32,627 nucleotides of DNA, from NCBI GenBank assembly GCA_003252455.1, contig QKED01000072.1:1-32627 (forward strand). Direction: 5' to 3'. Under the pieces are notes generated by a model. It saw nothing but the letters and a program-made list of their open reading frames with translations, did not search any database and was not told the DNA's origin. The DNA comes from Gammaproteobacteria bacterium. Its GTDB lineage: Bacteria > Pseudomonadota > Gammaproteobacteria > Thiohalomonadales > Thiohalomonadaceae. This document shows, piece after piece, positions 18,519 to 27,322 of this stretch. The first letter of the stretch is position 1. Every line of letters starts with the position of its first letter. The position numbers and the translations under genes are program-made.

Positions 18519-18606
18519 TGTGCACGGCGTCCTATCTGTCTCTATCGCTCTGTCGGGTGGCCGAGGTCGGTGCGACAGGCCATCCACTACTCCCCCAGCC
18601 GCTCCC

Positions 18607-19665
18607 TCATCGCCCTAGATGCCTTCTCAGGCTGAACTTCTCCGCATACCCCACCGGTCGATAACTCAACTTCACCCGTCTCAGGTTGGGCAGCCCCAGG
18701 TCGTCGCCCACATTGATGTAGGTGCAGTCGGCGAAGGTGCGGGCGAACTCGCGAAACAGGAACTGCGCGGCGCCGGGGATCTCGACGTTGGTCTTCTCCA
18801 CCAAGATGCTGGCGGTATCCTGGTTGAGGCGCTCGCCGAAGGTGAAGCCCTCGACCTGATCCTGGATGCGCAGCACGAGGCCGCTGAGCCCCAGTTCTGT
18901 GTAGAAGTGCAGGGCGCGCTCGATGCCGAGGCGCTCCATCTCGGCGGTGGCGAGGAAGCTGGTGACCTCGTCGCTGGCGAGGGTTGTCACGCGGCGTTGC
19001 AGCCAGCGGGCGAGGAGGGCGCGCACCTCGTCGTGGGGGGCGCGGGTGAGGGGCTCGATGGCGTGGGCTGGGTGGGCACGTGGGAACTGGTTGATCTCGT
19101 TGCGCTTGGTTTTGTAGGGGTTACCGGCGAGGTCGATGAGCTCCTGGGTGTGGTAGAGGTAGTCGGGGTAGAGCGGGTCGAGCTGCCAGCGGCCGGGGTC
19201 GAGGCGCGCGGCGAGGGCGGCATCGACGAACTCCACCTGGGAGAACTCGGCCAGCGGGTTGTAGGCGTCCATCAGTTCGAAGCAGCGCTCCAGCGCCGTG
19301 AGCTGCTGGTCACTCGGCCCGATGGGGGGCAGCAGCATGCCGAGGCGGTTACCGCGCAGACTGAAGAGGCAGAAGCAGTCGTGGATCCGCTGGTAGAAGC
19401 CGCTCATGTAGCTGAACCAGATGAAGTTGTTGGTGAAGCTCAGGTCGGCGAGCTGTGACGGGTACGCTTTGGCGTAGCGGGCGAAGAGCGTGCGGGTCTC
19501 GATGCAAACTGGTAGTAGTTTGGCGCCGTCCACGGCGAGGTGGCCGAGAAGGGGTGTGCTTTCTGTGTCGGGAGTGGGCTCTAGTGCCGGTGGGTTGGCG
19601 AGCAGGAGGTTGGTCAGGGGGAGTTCGGGCGAGAGGTCGGCAGACGTTTGATTGGGGTCGCTCAT
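18607..19665 (-). CDS. DUF2156 (phosphatidylglycerol lysyltransferase C-terminal-like) protein
   Basis: 352 residues, no membrane segments. It has the DUF2156 pattern of a double GNAT fold: LFARYAKAYPSQLADLSFTNNFIW near residue 60, DYLYHTQELIDLAGNPYKTKRNEINQF in the middle (the acyl/aminoacyl acceptor region in relatives), and a C-terminal TNVEIPGAAQFLFREFA and YINVGDDLGLPNLRRVKLSYRP. Related domains transfer lysine or alanine from tRNA to phosphatidylglycerol (MprF), but this soluble stand-alone form has no assigned substrate. The start MSDPNQ (19665) is chosen over an in-frame start at 19737 that would add a basic low-complexity leader. A partial broken copy lies at 16900-17256. It is convergent with the dioxygenase gene, 88 nt apart. 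Confidence 0.87.
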   Translation of the reverse strand: MSDPNQTSADLSPELPLTNLLLANPPALEPTPDTESTPLLGHLAVDGAKLLPVCIETRTLFARYAKAYPSQLADLSFTNNFIWFSYMSGFYQRIHDCFCLFSLRGNRLGMLLPPIGPSDQQLTALERCFELMDAYNPLAEFSQVEFVDAALAARLDPGRWQLDPLYPDYLYHTQELIDLAGNPYKTKRNEINQFPRAHPAHAIEPLTRAPHDEVRALLARWLQRRVTTLASDEVTSFLATAEMERLGIERALHFYTELGLSGLVLRIQDQVEGFTFGERLNQDTASILVEKTNVEIPGAAQFLFREFARTFADCTYINVGDDLGLPNLRRVKLSYRPVGYAEKFSLRRHLGR

Positions 19666-19931
19666 CGGTGTCTTCGGTGCTGTCTGGGCGCGGTGGCGCG
19701 GTCGGCGCAAGTATAGGGGGGGGGCCGACGCGGTCAAGCGGGCTGCCTGCGCCGATGGGGTCGTTGCTGGGGCTAGCCGTGGATTCGGTGTAGGTGCTCT
19801 TCAGCACCGCTTGGATGGCGCACATGGCACGGCACCGATGTGTCAGGGTCAACCAAGCTGGGTGTTTAGCCATGAAGCCTCGGCATAGAACGTTTACAAT
19901 CCACACCCTACAACCCTTGTTGGATATCCCC
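19666..19931. promoter_or_regulatory. Divergent spacer between the DUF2156 gene and hslO
   Basis: The 266-nt region contains no gene. On the plus strand TTTACAAT gives a good -10 box (TACAAT, 19895-19900) about 32 nt before the hslO ATG, without a clear -35. A run of nine G occurs near 19720. A heat-shock promoter would be expected for hslO but the sequence is not clear enough to assign a sigma factor. Confidence 0.3.
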
Positions 19932-20798
19932 ATGAGCAAAGACACCCTGCACCGGTTTATCTTCGATGGTCACCCTGTTCGGGGTGACATGGTCTCGCTG
20001 GACGGTGTCTGGCAGGAGGTGCAGGCGCGTAAGCGCTATCCGGAGCCAGTGCGAGAGCTGCTCGGTCAGATGCTCGCGGCGGCGGCGCTGCTCAGTGCGA
20101 CGATCAAGATCGACGGCGGTATCAGTCTACAGATCCAGGGGACGGGCCCCATCACCCTGTTGGTGGCCGATGCCACCAGCGCCCGCACCCTACGCGGCGT
20201 GGCCCGTTGGCGTGGGGAGGTGCCTGAGCACAACTTCCGTGCGCTGGTCGGTGATGGGCGCCTGGTGATCACCATCGACCCAGGCAAGGGGCGTGAGCGC
20301 TATCAGGGCATCGTCGAGCTGACGGGCGAGAGTCTGGCCGATTCGATCATCGGCTATCTGGAGCGTTCGGAGCAGTTGGCGACGCGCCTGCAGTTGGTCA
20401 GCGACCATCAACGCGCCGCTGGCCTGCTTCTGCAGAAGCTGCCGGGGGAGGCGGACGAGGACCACGACGCCTGGAATCGCATCACCACGTTGGCGCAGAC
20501 GCTTACTGCCGAGGAGCTACTCGGGCTCGACGCGCAGGAGGTGCTGCATCGGCTGTTTCACGAGGAGTCTTTACGCCTCTTTGACCCGGAGAAGGTGCGC
20601 TTTCATTGTGATTGCTCGCGTGAACGCGTGGCAGAGATGCTGCGCACGCTCGGGCGCGAAGAGGTCGATTCGATTATCGCCGAACGTCGTGTGGTCGAGG
20701 TCGACTGTCAGTTCTGCAACGCCAGCTATCGCTTCGACGCGGTGGATGCAGAGCAGCTCTGGCACGACAGTCGTCAGGCCCCCGACGCCACCCAGTGA
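19932..20798 (+). CDS. hslO: Redox-regulated chaperone Hsp33
   Basis: Cytosolic holdase activated by oxidative unfolding. The 288-residue product has the N-terminal domain with LLGQMLAAAALLSATIKIDGGISLQIQG and GVARWRGE, and the C-terminal zinc switch with C226, C228 (HCDCSRER) and C259, C262 (VDCQFCNASY). On oxidation these cysteines release zinc and form disulfides. The ATG at 19932 is chosen from the family start (SKDTLHRFIFDG); the frame stays open further upstream but that segment is not conserved. It ends 6 nt before the convergent permease gene. Very confident. Confidence 0.96.
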   Translation: MSKDTLHRFIFDGHPVRGDMVSLDGVWQEVQARKRYPEPVRELLGQMLAAAALLSATIKIDGGISLQIQGTGPITLLVADATSARTLRGVARWRGEVPEHNFRALVGDGRLVITIDPGKGRERYQGIVELTGESLADSIIGYLERSEQLATRLQLVSDHQRAAGLLLQKLPGEADEDHDAWNRITTLAQTLTAEELLGLDAQEVLHRLFHEESLRLFDPEKVRFHCDCSRERVAEMLRTLGREEVDSIIAERRVVEVDCQFCNASYRFDAVDAEQLWHDSRQAPDATQ

Positions 20799-20804
20799 AC
20801 CGGG

Positions 20805-21566
20805 CTAGAGCGCCTGGAAGATGAGGTGGATACCGATCAGGGTCATGAGGTAGACGAAGCTCTCCTTGAGGCGCTTCTCTTTGAGCCGCTGGCCGAAGCG
20901 GGCGCCGAGTTGGGCGCCGATGAGGGTGCCGAGTGCCCCCCAGAGGAGGTGATTCCACTGCCACTGGGCGGAGAGCACACCGTGCAGCCCACCGGCGACC
21001 AGTGCCAGCAGGAACATCATGGGGACGACGCTGGCGATGGCGCGACTCATCTCCAGACGCAGTTGCCGCTGTAGCGCAGGGATCACCCACTCGCCGATAC
21101 CCACGGAGAGCACGCCCATCATCAGACCGAAAAAGCCCGGGATGGGTAGGAGGCCGTAGAGGGCCTTGGTATCGACCGTGCTTCCGGAGCCATGCGCCTC
21201 CAAGGGCTCACGCCCGGCGACGAAGAGCAGGGCCAGGGTCAGGGCCATGGAACCGAGGACGATCTGGACCACCGCCTGCGGCAGGCTCACCGAGAGGAGG
21301 GAACCGAGCACCACGCCGGGGAGGGCAACGGCCGTGAGGGTGAGGGTGATGCGTGGCACCACCAGACCGGCGCGCAGGTAGGCGACCGTCCCGCTCCCCA
21401 TACCGACCACCTGGATGAGGAGTGAGGTGGTGATGGCCGCCGCTGGCTCCTGACCGTAGGCGAGGATCAACAGGGGGGTCCAGAGGATGCCGCCACCGAT
21501 GCCGATGGCCATGGCCACCGTGGCGATGGCGATGCCGGCGATGAGGAGGCCAGGCTCAAACATCAT
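20805..21566 (-). CDS. TSUP (TauE/SafE)-family permease
   Basis: 253 residues with about eight hydrophobic segments in two repeats and the family motifs AIGIGGGILWTPLLIL near the N-terminus and GFFGLMMGVLSVGIGEW in the second half. The family exports small sulfur or organic anions such as sulfite, sulfoacetate or thiosulfate-related compounds; substrate cannot be read from the sequence. GGAGG lies 9 nt before the first of two adjacent ATG codons. It overlaps the end of the HAMP protein gene by 11 nt, so the two are co-translated. With the nearby persulfide dioxygenase, which produces sulfite, a sulfite-export role is attractive but inferential. Confidence 0.9.
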   Translation of the reverse strand: MMFEPGLLIAGIAIATVAMAIGIGGGILWTPLLILAYGQEPAAAITTSLLIQVVGMGSGTVAYLRAGLVVPRITLTLTAVALPGVVLGSLLSVSLPQAVVQIVLGSMALTLALLFVAGREPLEAHGSGSTVDTKALYGLLPIPGFFGLMMGVLSVGIGEWVIPALQRQLRLEMSRAIASVVPMMFLLALVAGGLHGVLSAQWQWNHLLWGALGTLIGAQLGARFGQRLKEKRLKESFVYLMTLIGIHLIFQAL

Positions 21567-22146
21567 GGCCGGTCCCCTCCGCCTCGTTCACCAACAGGGT
21601 GAAGGAGTCGACGAACTCCAGTAGCGAGCCCACCTCCTGCATCGCCACCTCCAAGTCTTCAGGGGTGAGCGCCTCGCCTGCCGTCAGCCGTTCACGTAGC
21701 CGTTCGAGTTGCTCCTGCGCATTGCCGGCGGTGAGTGAGGTAAAGGCGGCCACCTCCTGCAGATTACTGGTCAGCTCGTTGATGGTGCTACCCACCAGGC
21801 CGATCTCGTCATTGGTCTCGACCTCTACCACCTGGCTCAGGTCACCCTCGTTGATGCGTGAGGCGACGGCGGCCATGCGCAGCAGCGGTTGGGTGATGTT
21901 GCGGATGAACATCAGCAGCACGATGGCCACCACTAGGGTCAGTACCCCGAACATGACCACGATCTTGGTACGCAGGTCGTTGAGTGGGGCGAGTCCCGAG
22001 CTGTCTGGCGCAACGCAGGCGCTACACAGCCCCTGCTGTAGCGCTGGACTGCGCATCTCGAAGTAGAACTCGATACCGATCATCACCGCCGCCATGGTGA
22101 TGAGTAGAAAGTAGTTGAGTAGGCGGAATTCGAGGCGACCGGTCAT
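21556..22146 (-). CDS. Two-TM HAMP-domain protein lacking an output domain
   Basis: 196 residues: TM1 about 10-28, a short periplasmic loop with a C41xxC44 pair (LCSACVAPDSS), TM2 about 62-82, a HAMP domain about 83-135 (NITQPLLRMAAVASRINEGDLSQVVEV, NDEIGLVG) and a C-terminal helical tail. There is no kinase, MCP signalling tip, GGDEF or cyclase domain. The CxxC in the periplasm could be a redox or metal/heme-binding site. It is translationally coupled to a TSUP permease, suggesting it regulates or senses for that transporter. Real gene by its clear domain order; function unknown. Confidence 0.82.
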   Translation of the reverse strand: MTGRLEFRLLNYFLLITMAAVMIGIEFYFEMRSPALQQGLCSACVAPDSSGLAPLNDLRTKIVVMFGVLTLVVAIVLLMFIRNITQPLLRMAAVASRINEGDLSQVVEVETNDEIGLVGSTINELTSNLQEVAAFTSLTAGNAQEQLERLRERLTAGEALTPEDLEVAMQEVGSLLEFVDSFTLLVNEAEGTGHDV

Positions 22147-22342
22147 GGGTAGCTCGCGTGCGGGTGGTGCCCTATTGTAGCGAGATTGTTACGTCTGTGG
22201 GTACGCAAGCGGCCTCTATGAGGTGGGCACGTTGCGCGAGCAGCGCACTCCGCGTTTGTGCGCCGCCGAGCGTGACCGTTGGCGCGAGTCGGGTGTGCGG
22301 CGACGTGGTGAGATGCGACCGTACAGTGCGCTGAGACGGGCC

Positions 22343-22543
22343 TCAGTTGACCCAATCGGCGCTCGAATTGGACGGGTGTTCGTCATCGAGTGGCGAAGGG
22401 GCCCGACCTGGGATGCGATGCTCCTCTCCGGCCCAGGCGCCGAGGTCGATGAGGCGGCAGCGCTCGCTGCAGAAGGGGCGATAAGTCGACTCCGGGCGCC
22501 AGTCGACGGGGGCGTTGCAGGTGGGGCACTTTACCGTAGGCAT
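22343..22543 (-). CDS. yacG: DNA gyrase inhibitor YacG
   Basis: 66-residue zinc-ribbon protein with C6xxC9 and C25xxxC29 ([25 protein letters not shown]). In E. coli YacG binds the GyrB C-terminal region and inhibits gyrase. A perfect AGGAGG precedes the ATG by 5 nt, and the gene follows the coaE stop by one base. zapD, often found between coaE and yacG, is absent here. A 196-nt gap with no recognisable gene separates it from the HAMP protein gene. Confidence 0.94.
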   Translation of the reverse strand: MPTVKCPTCNAPVDWRPESTYRPFCSERCRLIDLGAWAGEEHRIPGRAPSPLDDEHPSNSSADWVN

Positions 22544-22544
22544 C

Positions 22545-23165
22545 TTATCCTCCTCTTACTTCGGTGACCTCGGCCAGGGCGAGGTAGTGTGCGTGTAAGC
22601 GGTCGACCTCTGCCAGGAGTCCCTGTGTGTCGCCCTGGTTATCGAGGCGATCATCGGCGCAGGCGAGGCGCTGTGTGCGTGATGCCTGGCGTTGCAGGAT
22701 GGCGTCGAGGGTCGCCGTGTCGAGCGAGGCGTCGCGTGCCTGGGCCCTCTGACGCTGTAGCGGCTCGGGGAGGTCCACCACCAATACCCGATCGACCTCG
22801 CCTTGCCAACCCCGCTCGACCAGTAGCGGGATGGCGATAAGTGCATAGGGGGCCGAGAGGAGGCCCCACTGTCGGCGCACCTCTGTGCGGATCGCCGGGT
22901 GCATGACCGCCTCCAGCGCCTGCAACGCGGCCCCCTCGGCAAAGACCCGTTGGCGCAGGGCGGCCCTGTCGAGGGTTTGATCGGGTCTGAGAATCGAGTC
23001 GCCGAAGGTGGCCACCAGGGCCGTGAGTGTCGGTGCACCCGGGGTCACCAATTGATGGGCGATGAGGTCGGTGTCGATGAGCGGCACTTGGTGGCGCTCG
23101 ACAAAGAGCCGACACACCGTGCTTTTACCCGAGGCGATACCCCCGGTGACGCCGACCTTGAGCAT
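22545..23165 (-). CDS. coaE: Dephospho-CoA kinase
   Basis: Last step of coenzyme A synthesis: ATP-dependent phosphorylation of the 3'-hydroxyl of dephospho-CoA. The 206-residue product has the P-loop GGIASGKST (8-16), the [10 protein letters not shown] motif, the MHPAIR segment and the IPLLVERGW motif, all typical. The start MLKVGVTGG (23165) is chosen over an upstream in-frame codon at 23234, which would extend into pilD. It begins 2 nt after the pilD stop. Very confident. Confidence 0.96.
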   Translation of the reverse strand: MLKVGVTGGIASGKSTVCRLFVERHQVPLIDTDLIAHQLVTPGAPTLTALVATFGDSILRPDQTLDRAALRQRVFAEGAALQALEAVMHPAIRTEVRRQWGLLSAPYALIAIPLLVERGWQGEVDRVLVVDLPEPLQRQRAQARDASLDTATLDAILQRQASRTQRLACADDRLDNQGDTQGLLAEVDRLHAHYLALAEVTEVRGG

Positions 23166-23167
23166 CG

Positions 23168-24043
23168 TTAGTGGGGCTTGGCCCACTCCAGATAGGAGGT
23201 GACGATGAGCGGTCCCCACATCAGTGCCAACCAACCCGCTGCGGCCAGGTAGGGGCCGAAGGGGATCGGTTTGTTCCGCTCGTGATTACCCAGTGTCACC
23301 ATCAGGACCCCGCTGACGGCCCCGACCAGCGAGGAGAGGATGATGATCAAGGGCAGCATCTCCCAGCCGAGCCAGGCGCCGAGCGCCGCCAGTAGCTTGA
23401 AGTCGCCGTAACCCATCCCCTCCTTGCCGGTGAGAAGGCGGAAGAGGTGAAAGACGCCCCACAACACCAGGTAACCGGCCATGGCACCCATGACCGCCTG
23501 GTTGAGTGGCACAAAGAGGCCATTCATGTTGGCCATCAGGCCGAGCCAGAGCAGGGGGAGGGTGATGTCGTCGGGCAGGAGCTGGGTGTCGTAATCGATA
23601 AAGCTCAGTGCCACCAGCGCCCAGGTGAGGGCCAGAGCGAAACCCAACGGCCAGCCAAAGCCGAATTTCCAGGCTACGGCGGCACTGAGCAGGGCGGTAA
23701 GGAGCTCGACCGAGGGGTAGCGCGCCGAGATTGAGGCGCCACAGTGTTTGCAGCGCCCCTTTTGCAGTAGGTAGCTGACGAGTGGGATGTTCTCCAAAGG
23801 ACCGATCGCGTGCTTGCAGTGCGGGCAGCGCGAGGGGGGGGCGGTGAGGCTCAAGCGCTCACTGACGGGAGGCGCCTCGCTCTCCAGGAGTTCGTGGCAC
23901 TGGTCGCGCCATCCCTGTTCGAGCATACGCGGGAGGCGGTGCACCACAACGTTGAGGAAGCTGCCCAGCATGAGGCCGAGCAGCGCCGCGAGGGCGATGG
24001 TCAGTGTCGGTGTGGTGACCAGCAGGTCGATGAGTGTGCTCAT
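23168..24043 (-). CDS. pilD: Type IV prepilin peptidase / N-methyltransferase PilD
   Basis: Inner-membrane aspartyl protease that removes prepilin leader peptides and N-methylates the new N-terminus; it may also serve type II secretion. The 291-residue product has the cytoplasmic CxxC pairs C73/C76 and C98/C101, multiple membrane helices, and the catalytic aspartates D150 (SFIDYDTQLLPDD) and D214 (GYGDFKL), close to the positions in P. aeruginosa PilD. It lies 21 nt after pilC. Very confident. Confidence 0.97.
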   Translation of the reverse strand: MSTLIDLLVTTPTLTIALAALLGLMLGSFLNVVVHRLPRMLEQGWRDQCHELLESEAPPVSERLSLTAPPSRCPHCKHAIGPLENIPLVSYLLQKGRCKHCGASISARYPSVELLTALLSAAVAWKFGFGWPLGFALALTWALVALSFIDYDTQLLPDDITLPLLWLGLMANMNGLFVPLNQAVMGAMAGYLVLWGVFHLFRLLTGKEGMGYGDFKLLAALGAWLGWEMLPLIIILSSLVGAVSGVLMVTLGNHERNKPIPFGPYLAAAGWLALMWGPLIVTSYLEWAKPH

Positions 24044-24064
24044 GCAGGGTTCAATCGCTGGCCA

Positions 24065-25291
24065 TCAGCCCACCACCTCACCCATCTTGAAGATGGGCAA
24101 GTACATGGCGATCACCAGGCCACCGACCACGACGCCGAGGAAGGCCATGATCATCGGCTCCATCAGGGAGCTGAGGCTGTCCACCGCGTTGTCGACCTCC
24201 TCCTCGTAGAAGTCGGCCACCTTGCCGAGCATGGTGTCGAGTGAGCCCGCCTCTTCACCGATGGTGGCCATCTGCACCACCATGTTGGGGAAGATGCCGG
24301 TCTCCGCCATGCTCTGTGTCACCGAGGTGCCGGTGGCAACGTCGTCACGGATCTTGAGGACGGCATTTTTGAACACGATGTTGCCGACCGCACCCGAGAC
24401 CGAGTCCATCGCCTCGACCAGCGGCACACCGGCAGCGAACATGGTGGAGAGGGTACGGGCAAAACGGGCAATGGCCGCTTTGGTGAGGATTTCGCCAAAG
24501 ATCGGGGCGTGGAGCGAGGCCCGCTGTACGGCCTCGTTGAACGCCTTGGAGCGTCTGTTGAGGGTGGAGAAGCCGTAGGAGAACCCGAAGATAAAGCCGA
24601 AGAGCGCCCACCACCACTCCAACACAAAGTGCGACATATCCACCACGAACTGGGTGGGTGCCGGGAGATTGGCGCCAAAGCCTGAGAAGAGGGACTCGAA
24701 CTGCGGGATCACAAAGATCAGCAGGATGATGGTGATGATGAAGGCGACGATCACCACGGCCGTCGGGTAGGTGAGGGCCTTTTTGATCTTGCCCTTGATG
24801 ATCTCGGTCTTCTCTTTGTAGGTGGCGATCTTGTCCAGAAGGTCCTCAAGAATACCGGCCTGCTCACCGGCATGTATCAAGTTACAGGTGAGATCGTCGA
24901 AGTATTGCGGGTGGCGTCTGAAGGCGTCGGCCATGGGCAGACCACCTTCGAGGTCGGTCTTTACTGTGGCAATCAGCGCAGCGAGGGCGCCATTCTCCGT
25001 ACCCTTGGCCATGATGTCGAAGGACTGCACCAGCGGTACACCCGAGGACATCATCACCGCCAACTGGCGAGTGAAGATAGCAATATCCTTCGGCAGGATC
25101 TTTCCCTTCGGTTTGGAGCCGAAGAGCGAGGCGGCTTTTTTCTTGACTTTGAGGGGGTTGATACCCTGCCGGCGAAGCTCGGTCTTGACCAGGGCGGGCG
25201 AGGTACCCGACATCTCACCCTTGACTCGCTCCCCCTTCTTGTTAGTCCCTTCCCAAGAGTAGGTATCTTTTTTGTCCTGTTTCGCTGCCAT
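24065..25291 (-). CDS. pilC: Type IV pilus inner-membrane platform protein PilC
   Basis: 408 residues, GspF/PilC family. It couples the PilB/PilT motors to pilin assembly. Two homologous halves are visible: each carries a four-helix cytoplasmic domain (FTRQLAVMMSSGVPLVQSFD and FARTLSTMFAAGVPLVEAMD), with membrane helices around 175-195, 225-245 and near the C-terminus (PMIMAFLGVVVGGLVIAMYL). AAGGA lies 6 nt before the ATG and the gene starts 2 nt after the pilB stop. Very confident. Confidence 0.97.
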   Translation of the reverse strand: MAAKQDKKDTYSWEGTNKKGERVKGEMSGTSPALVKTELRRQGINPLKVKKKAASLFGSKPKGKILPKDIAIFTRQLAVMMSSGVPLVQSFDIMAKGTENGALAALIATVKTDLEGGLPMADAFRRHPQYFDDLTCNLIHAGEQAGILEDLLDKIATYKEKTEIIKGKIKKALTYPTAVVIVAFIITIILLIFVIPQFESLFSGFGANLPAPTQFVVDMSHFVLEWWWALFGFIFGFSYGFSTLNRRSKAFNEAVQRASLHAPIFGEILTKAAIARFARTLSTMFAAGVPLVEAMDSVSGAVGNIVFKNAVLKIRDDVATGTSVTQSMAETGIFPNMVVQMATIGEEAGSLDTMLGKVADFYEEEVDNAVDSLSSLMEPMIMAFLGVVVGGLVIAMYLPIFKMGEVVG

Positions 25292-25293
25292 GG

Positions 25294-27024
25294 TTAATCC
25301 TTGGTTACGCGGTTGATCTCTTCAAGGCTGGTGAGTCCGTCCATGACCTTTTTCAGTGCGGACCGTCGCAGGTCGGGAATTCCCTCTTTATGCGCCTGGT
25401 CGGCGATATCGTACGAGGTGGCCGAGCCGGTCATGATGAGGCGTCCCATGTCCTCGGAGATAGGCATGACCTGGTAGATGCCGACACGTCCCTTATAACC
25501 CGCGTTGCAGGAGTCACAGCCCGCCGTGTTGGCCTTGTAGAGTTTGAAACCGGTATCGATCTGCGCCTGGGTGAAACCCTCTTCGAGCTTGGCCGCCTCG
25601 GGGATCTCTTCGACCAGTTTGCAGCTGGAGCAGAGGCGCCGGGCAAGGCGTTGGGCAATGATGAGGTTGACCGCCGAGGCGATGTTATAGGGTGGGATGC
25701 CGATGTTCATCAGACGGGTGATGGTCTGTGGGGCGTCGTTGGTGTGCAGGGTAGACATCACCATATGGCCGGTCTGGGCGGCCTTGACGGCAATCTCTGC
25801 GGTGGTGATGTCACGAATCTCACCCACCATGATGATGTCAGGGTCCTGACGTAGGAAGGATTTGAGTGCGGCGGCGAAGGTGAGGCCGACCTTGTCGTTT
25901 ACGTTGACCTGGTTGATGCCTTCGAGGTTGATTTCCGCCGGATCCTCGGCGGTGGAGATGTTGATATCTTCACGGTTGAGGATGTTCAGACCGGTATAGA
26001 GCGACACCGTCTTACCCGAGCCGGTCGGGCCGGTCACCAGGATCATGCCGTAGGGCTTGGCGAGGTTGTCGAGATAGAGCTGCTTTTGTTCGGGCTCGTA
26101 ACCGAGGGCGTCGATACCCAGCTTGGCGCTGGAGGGATCGAGAATACGCATCACGGTCTTTTCGCCGAACAGGGTCGGGCAGGTGCTGACACGAAAGTCG
26201 ATGGCCTTGTTCTTCGACAGAGTCAGCTTGATACGGCCGTCCTGCGGAACGCGCTTCTCCGAGACGTCGAGCTTGGACATCACCTTGATACGCGCGGCGA
26301 TCTTCGCTGCCAACTGGATCGGCGGGCTGGAGACCTCGCGCAGCATGCCGTCCTGGCGCAGGCGCACGCGGTAGCGCTTCTCGTAGGGCTCGAAGTGGAT
26401 ATCCGAGGCGCCTTTGTTGATGGCGTCGAGCAACACTTTGTTGACGAAGCGCACCACCGGGGCGTCGTCGATATCCGATTCGGCGGAGGTCCCCTCGGGC
26501 TCTTTGCCCTCGTTCTCCGCCTCGATATCGAGGTCTTCCAACCCCTCGTCGGCGAGTCCTGCCATGGAGGTGTCGTTGGCCTCCAGAGCGGCGTTGATCG
26601 CGGAGTCGAGCTTGTTCTCCTCGACCAACACCGGGACAGTGTTGATACCGACGTGGAACTTCACCTCATCGAGGCCCGCCAGTTGGGTCGGGTCGGAGAT
26701 GGCGACGAAGAAGGTGTTGCCGCGGCGGTAGAGTGGCAGGATATGGTGGTTACGCACCAACTTCTCATCCACCATCTTCACGACTTCGTTGTCGATATCC
26801 ATGGCGGAGAGGTCTAGGAGCGGTAGACCGAAGTCGGTGGAACCGATGGTGGCGACCTGGCGTGGGTCGACCATCTTCTCCTTTACGGCGCAGGTGATGA
26901 AGGGCAGCCCCTGCTCACTGGCGAGCTTGATCGCCTTGGCGGCGTTCTCTTCGGTGATGAGTTTGTCGATGACAAGTTTCTTCGCCAAGCCCGTGAGCAT
27001 GGGGGTCGCTGAGGGGGTCGCCAT
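25294..27024 (-). CDS. pilB: Type IV pilus assembly ATPase PilB
   Basis: Hexameric motor that powers pilus extension. The 576-residue product has an N-terminal MshE-like domain, a linker, and the ATPase domain with Walker A GPTGSGKT (332-339), the Asp box, Walker B DPDIIMVGEIRD (394-405) and the His box. The zinc-binding tetracysteine CSSC...CDSC near the C-terminus marks PilB rather than PilT. It heads pilBCD-coaE-yacG. No pilin gene is next to it. A paired octamer lies about 60 nt upstream. Confidence 0.97.
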   Translation of the reverse strand: MATPSATPMLTGLAKKLVIDKLITEENAAKAIKLASEQGLPFITCAVKEKMVDPRQVATIGSTDFGLPLLDLSAMDIDNEVVKMVDEKLVRNHHILPLYRRGNTFFVAISDPTQLAGLDEVKFHVGINTVPVLVEENKLDSAINAALEANDTSMAGLADEGLEDLDIEAENEGKEPEGTSAESDIDDAPVVRFVNKVLLDAINKGASDIHFEPYEKRYRVRLRQDGMLREVSSPPIQLAAKIAARIKVMSKLDVSEKRVPQDGRIKLTLSKNKAIDFRVSTCPTLFGEKTVMRILDPSSAKLGIDALGYEPEQKQLYLDNLAKPYGMILVTGPTGSGKTVSLYTGLNILNREDINISTAEDPAEINLEGINQVNVNDKVGLTFAAALKSFLRQDPDIIMVGEIRDITTAEIAVKAAQTGHMVMSTLHTNDAPQTITRLMNIGIPPYNIASAVNLIIAQRLARRLCSSCKLVEEIPEAAKLEEGFTQAQIDTGFKLYKANTAGCDSCNAGYKGRVGIYQVMPISEDMGRLIMTGSATSYDIADQAHKEGIPDLRRSALKKVMDGLTSLEEINRVTKD

Positions 27025-27322
27025 AGCGTGATAGGCCCTTGATAACAGTGATTTAGGTCTGTCTTTTTTGCCCTAAGTACGTCAAAGTAGTACGTCTTAG
27101 TGCCTCCTTTTACAGTCCCAACACTTTAGCCATCTGCTGCGGAAAAGTGAACTCCTCGGCACCAGAGTGCGTCACACTTTGGCATTACTTCAGGGGTATA
27201 TACCGTTGTGATTCGGCTGGGAGATGGCGGCTACGTCAGGCGCTGTTCACCCTAAAGTAGCATTGTCCAGGTCCTCGTTGGTCTGGTATCTATCTCGCAA
27301 AATTCATTGGAGCTGAGCTACG
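27025..27322. promoter_or_regulatory. Divergent control region between pilB and the spermidine-synthase-like operon
   Basis: 298 nt without a gene, less GC-rich than its flanks. Plus strand: TTGTCC (27263-27268) and TATCTA (27287-27292), 18 nt apart, form a plausible sigma-70 promoter about 30 nt before the first gene. Toward pilB there are two direct copies of AGTACGTC (27076-27083 and 27089-27096) with a 13-nt period, and a 10-bp palindrome GGTATATACC (near 27196-27207). No sigma-54 box of the type often used by pilA genes was recognised. Confidence 0.4.

Noticed and set aside
22147-22342. Possible small genes between the HAMP protein and yacG genes on either strand
   Set aside because: The open frames are Arg/Ala/His-rich, lack ribosome sites and overlap neighbours; no recognisable protein.
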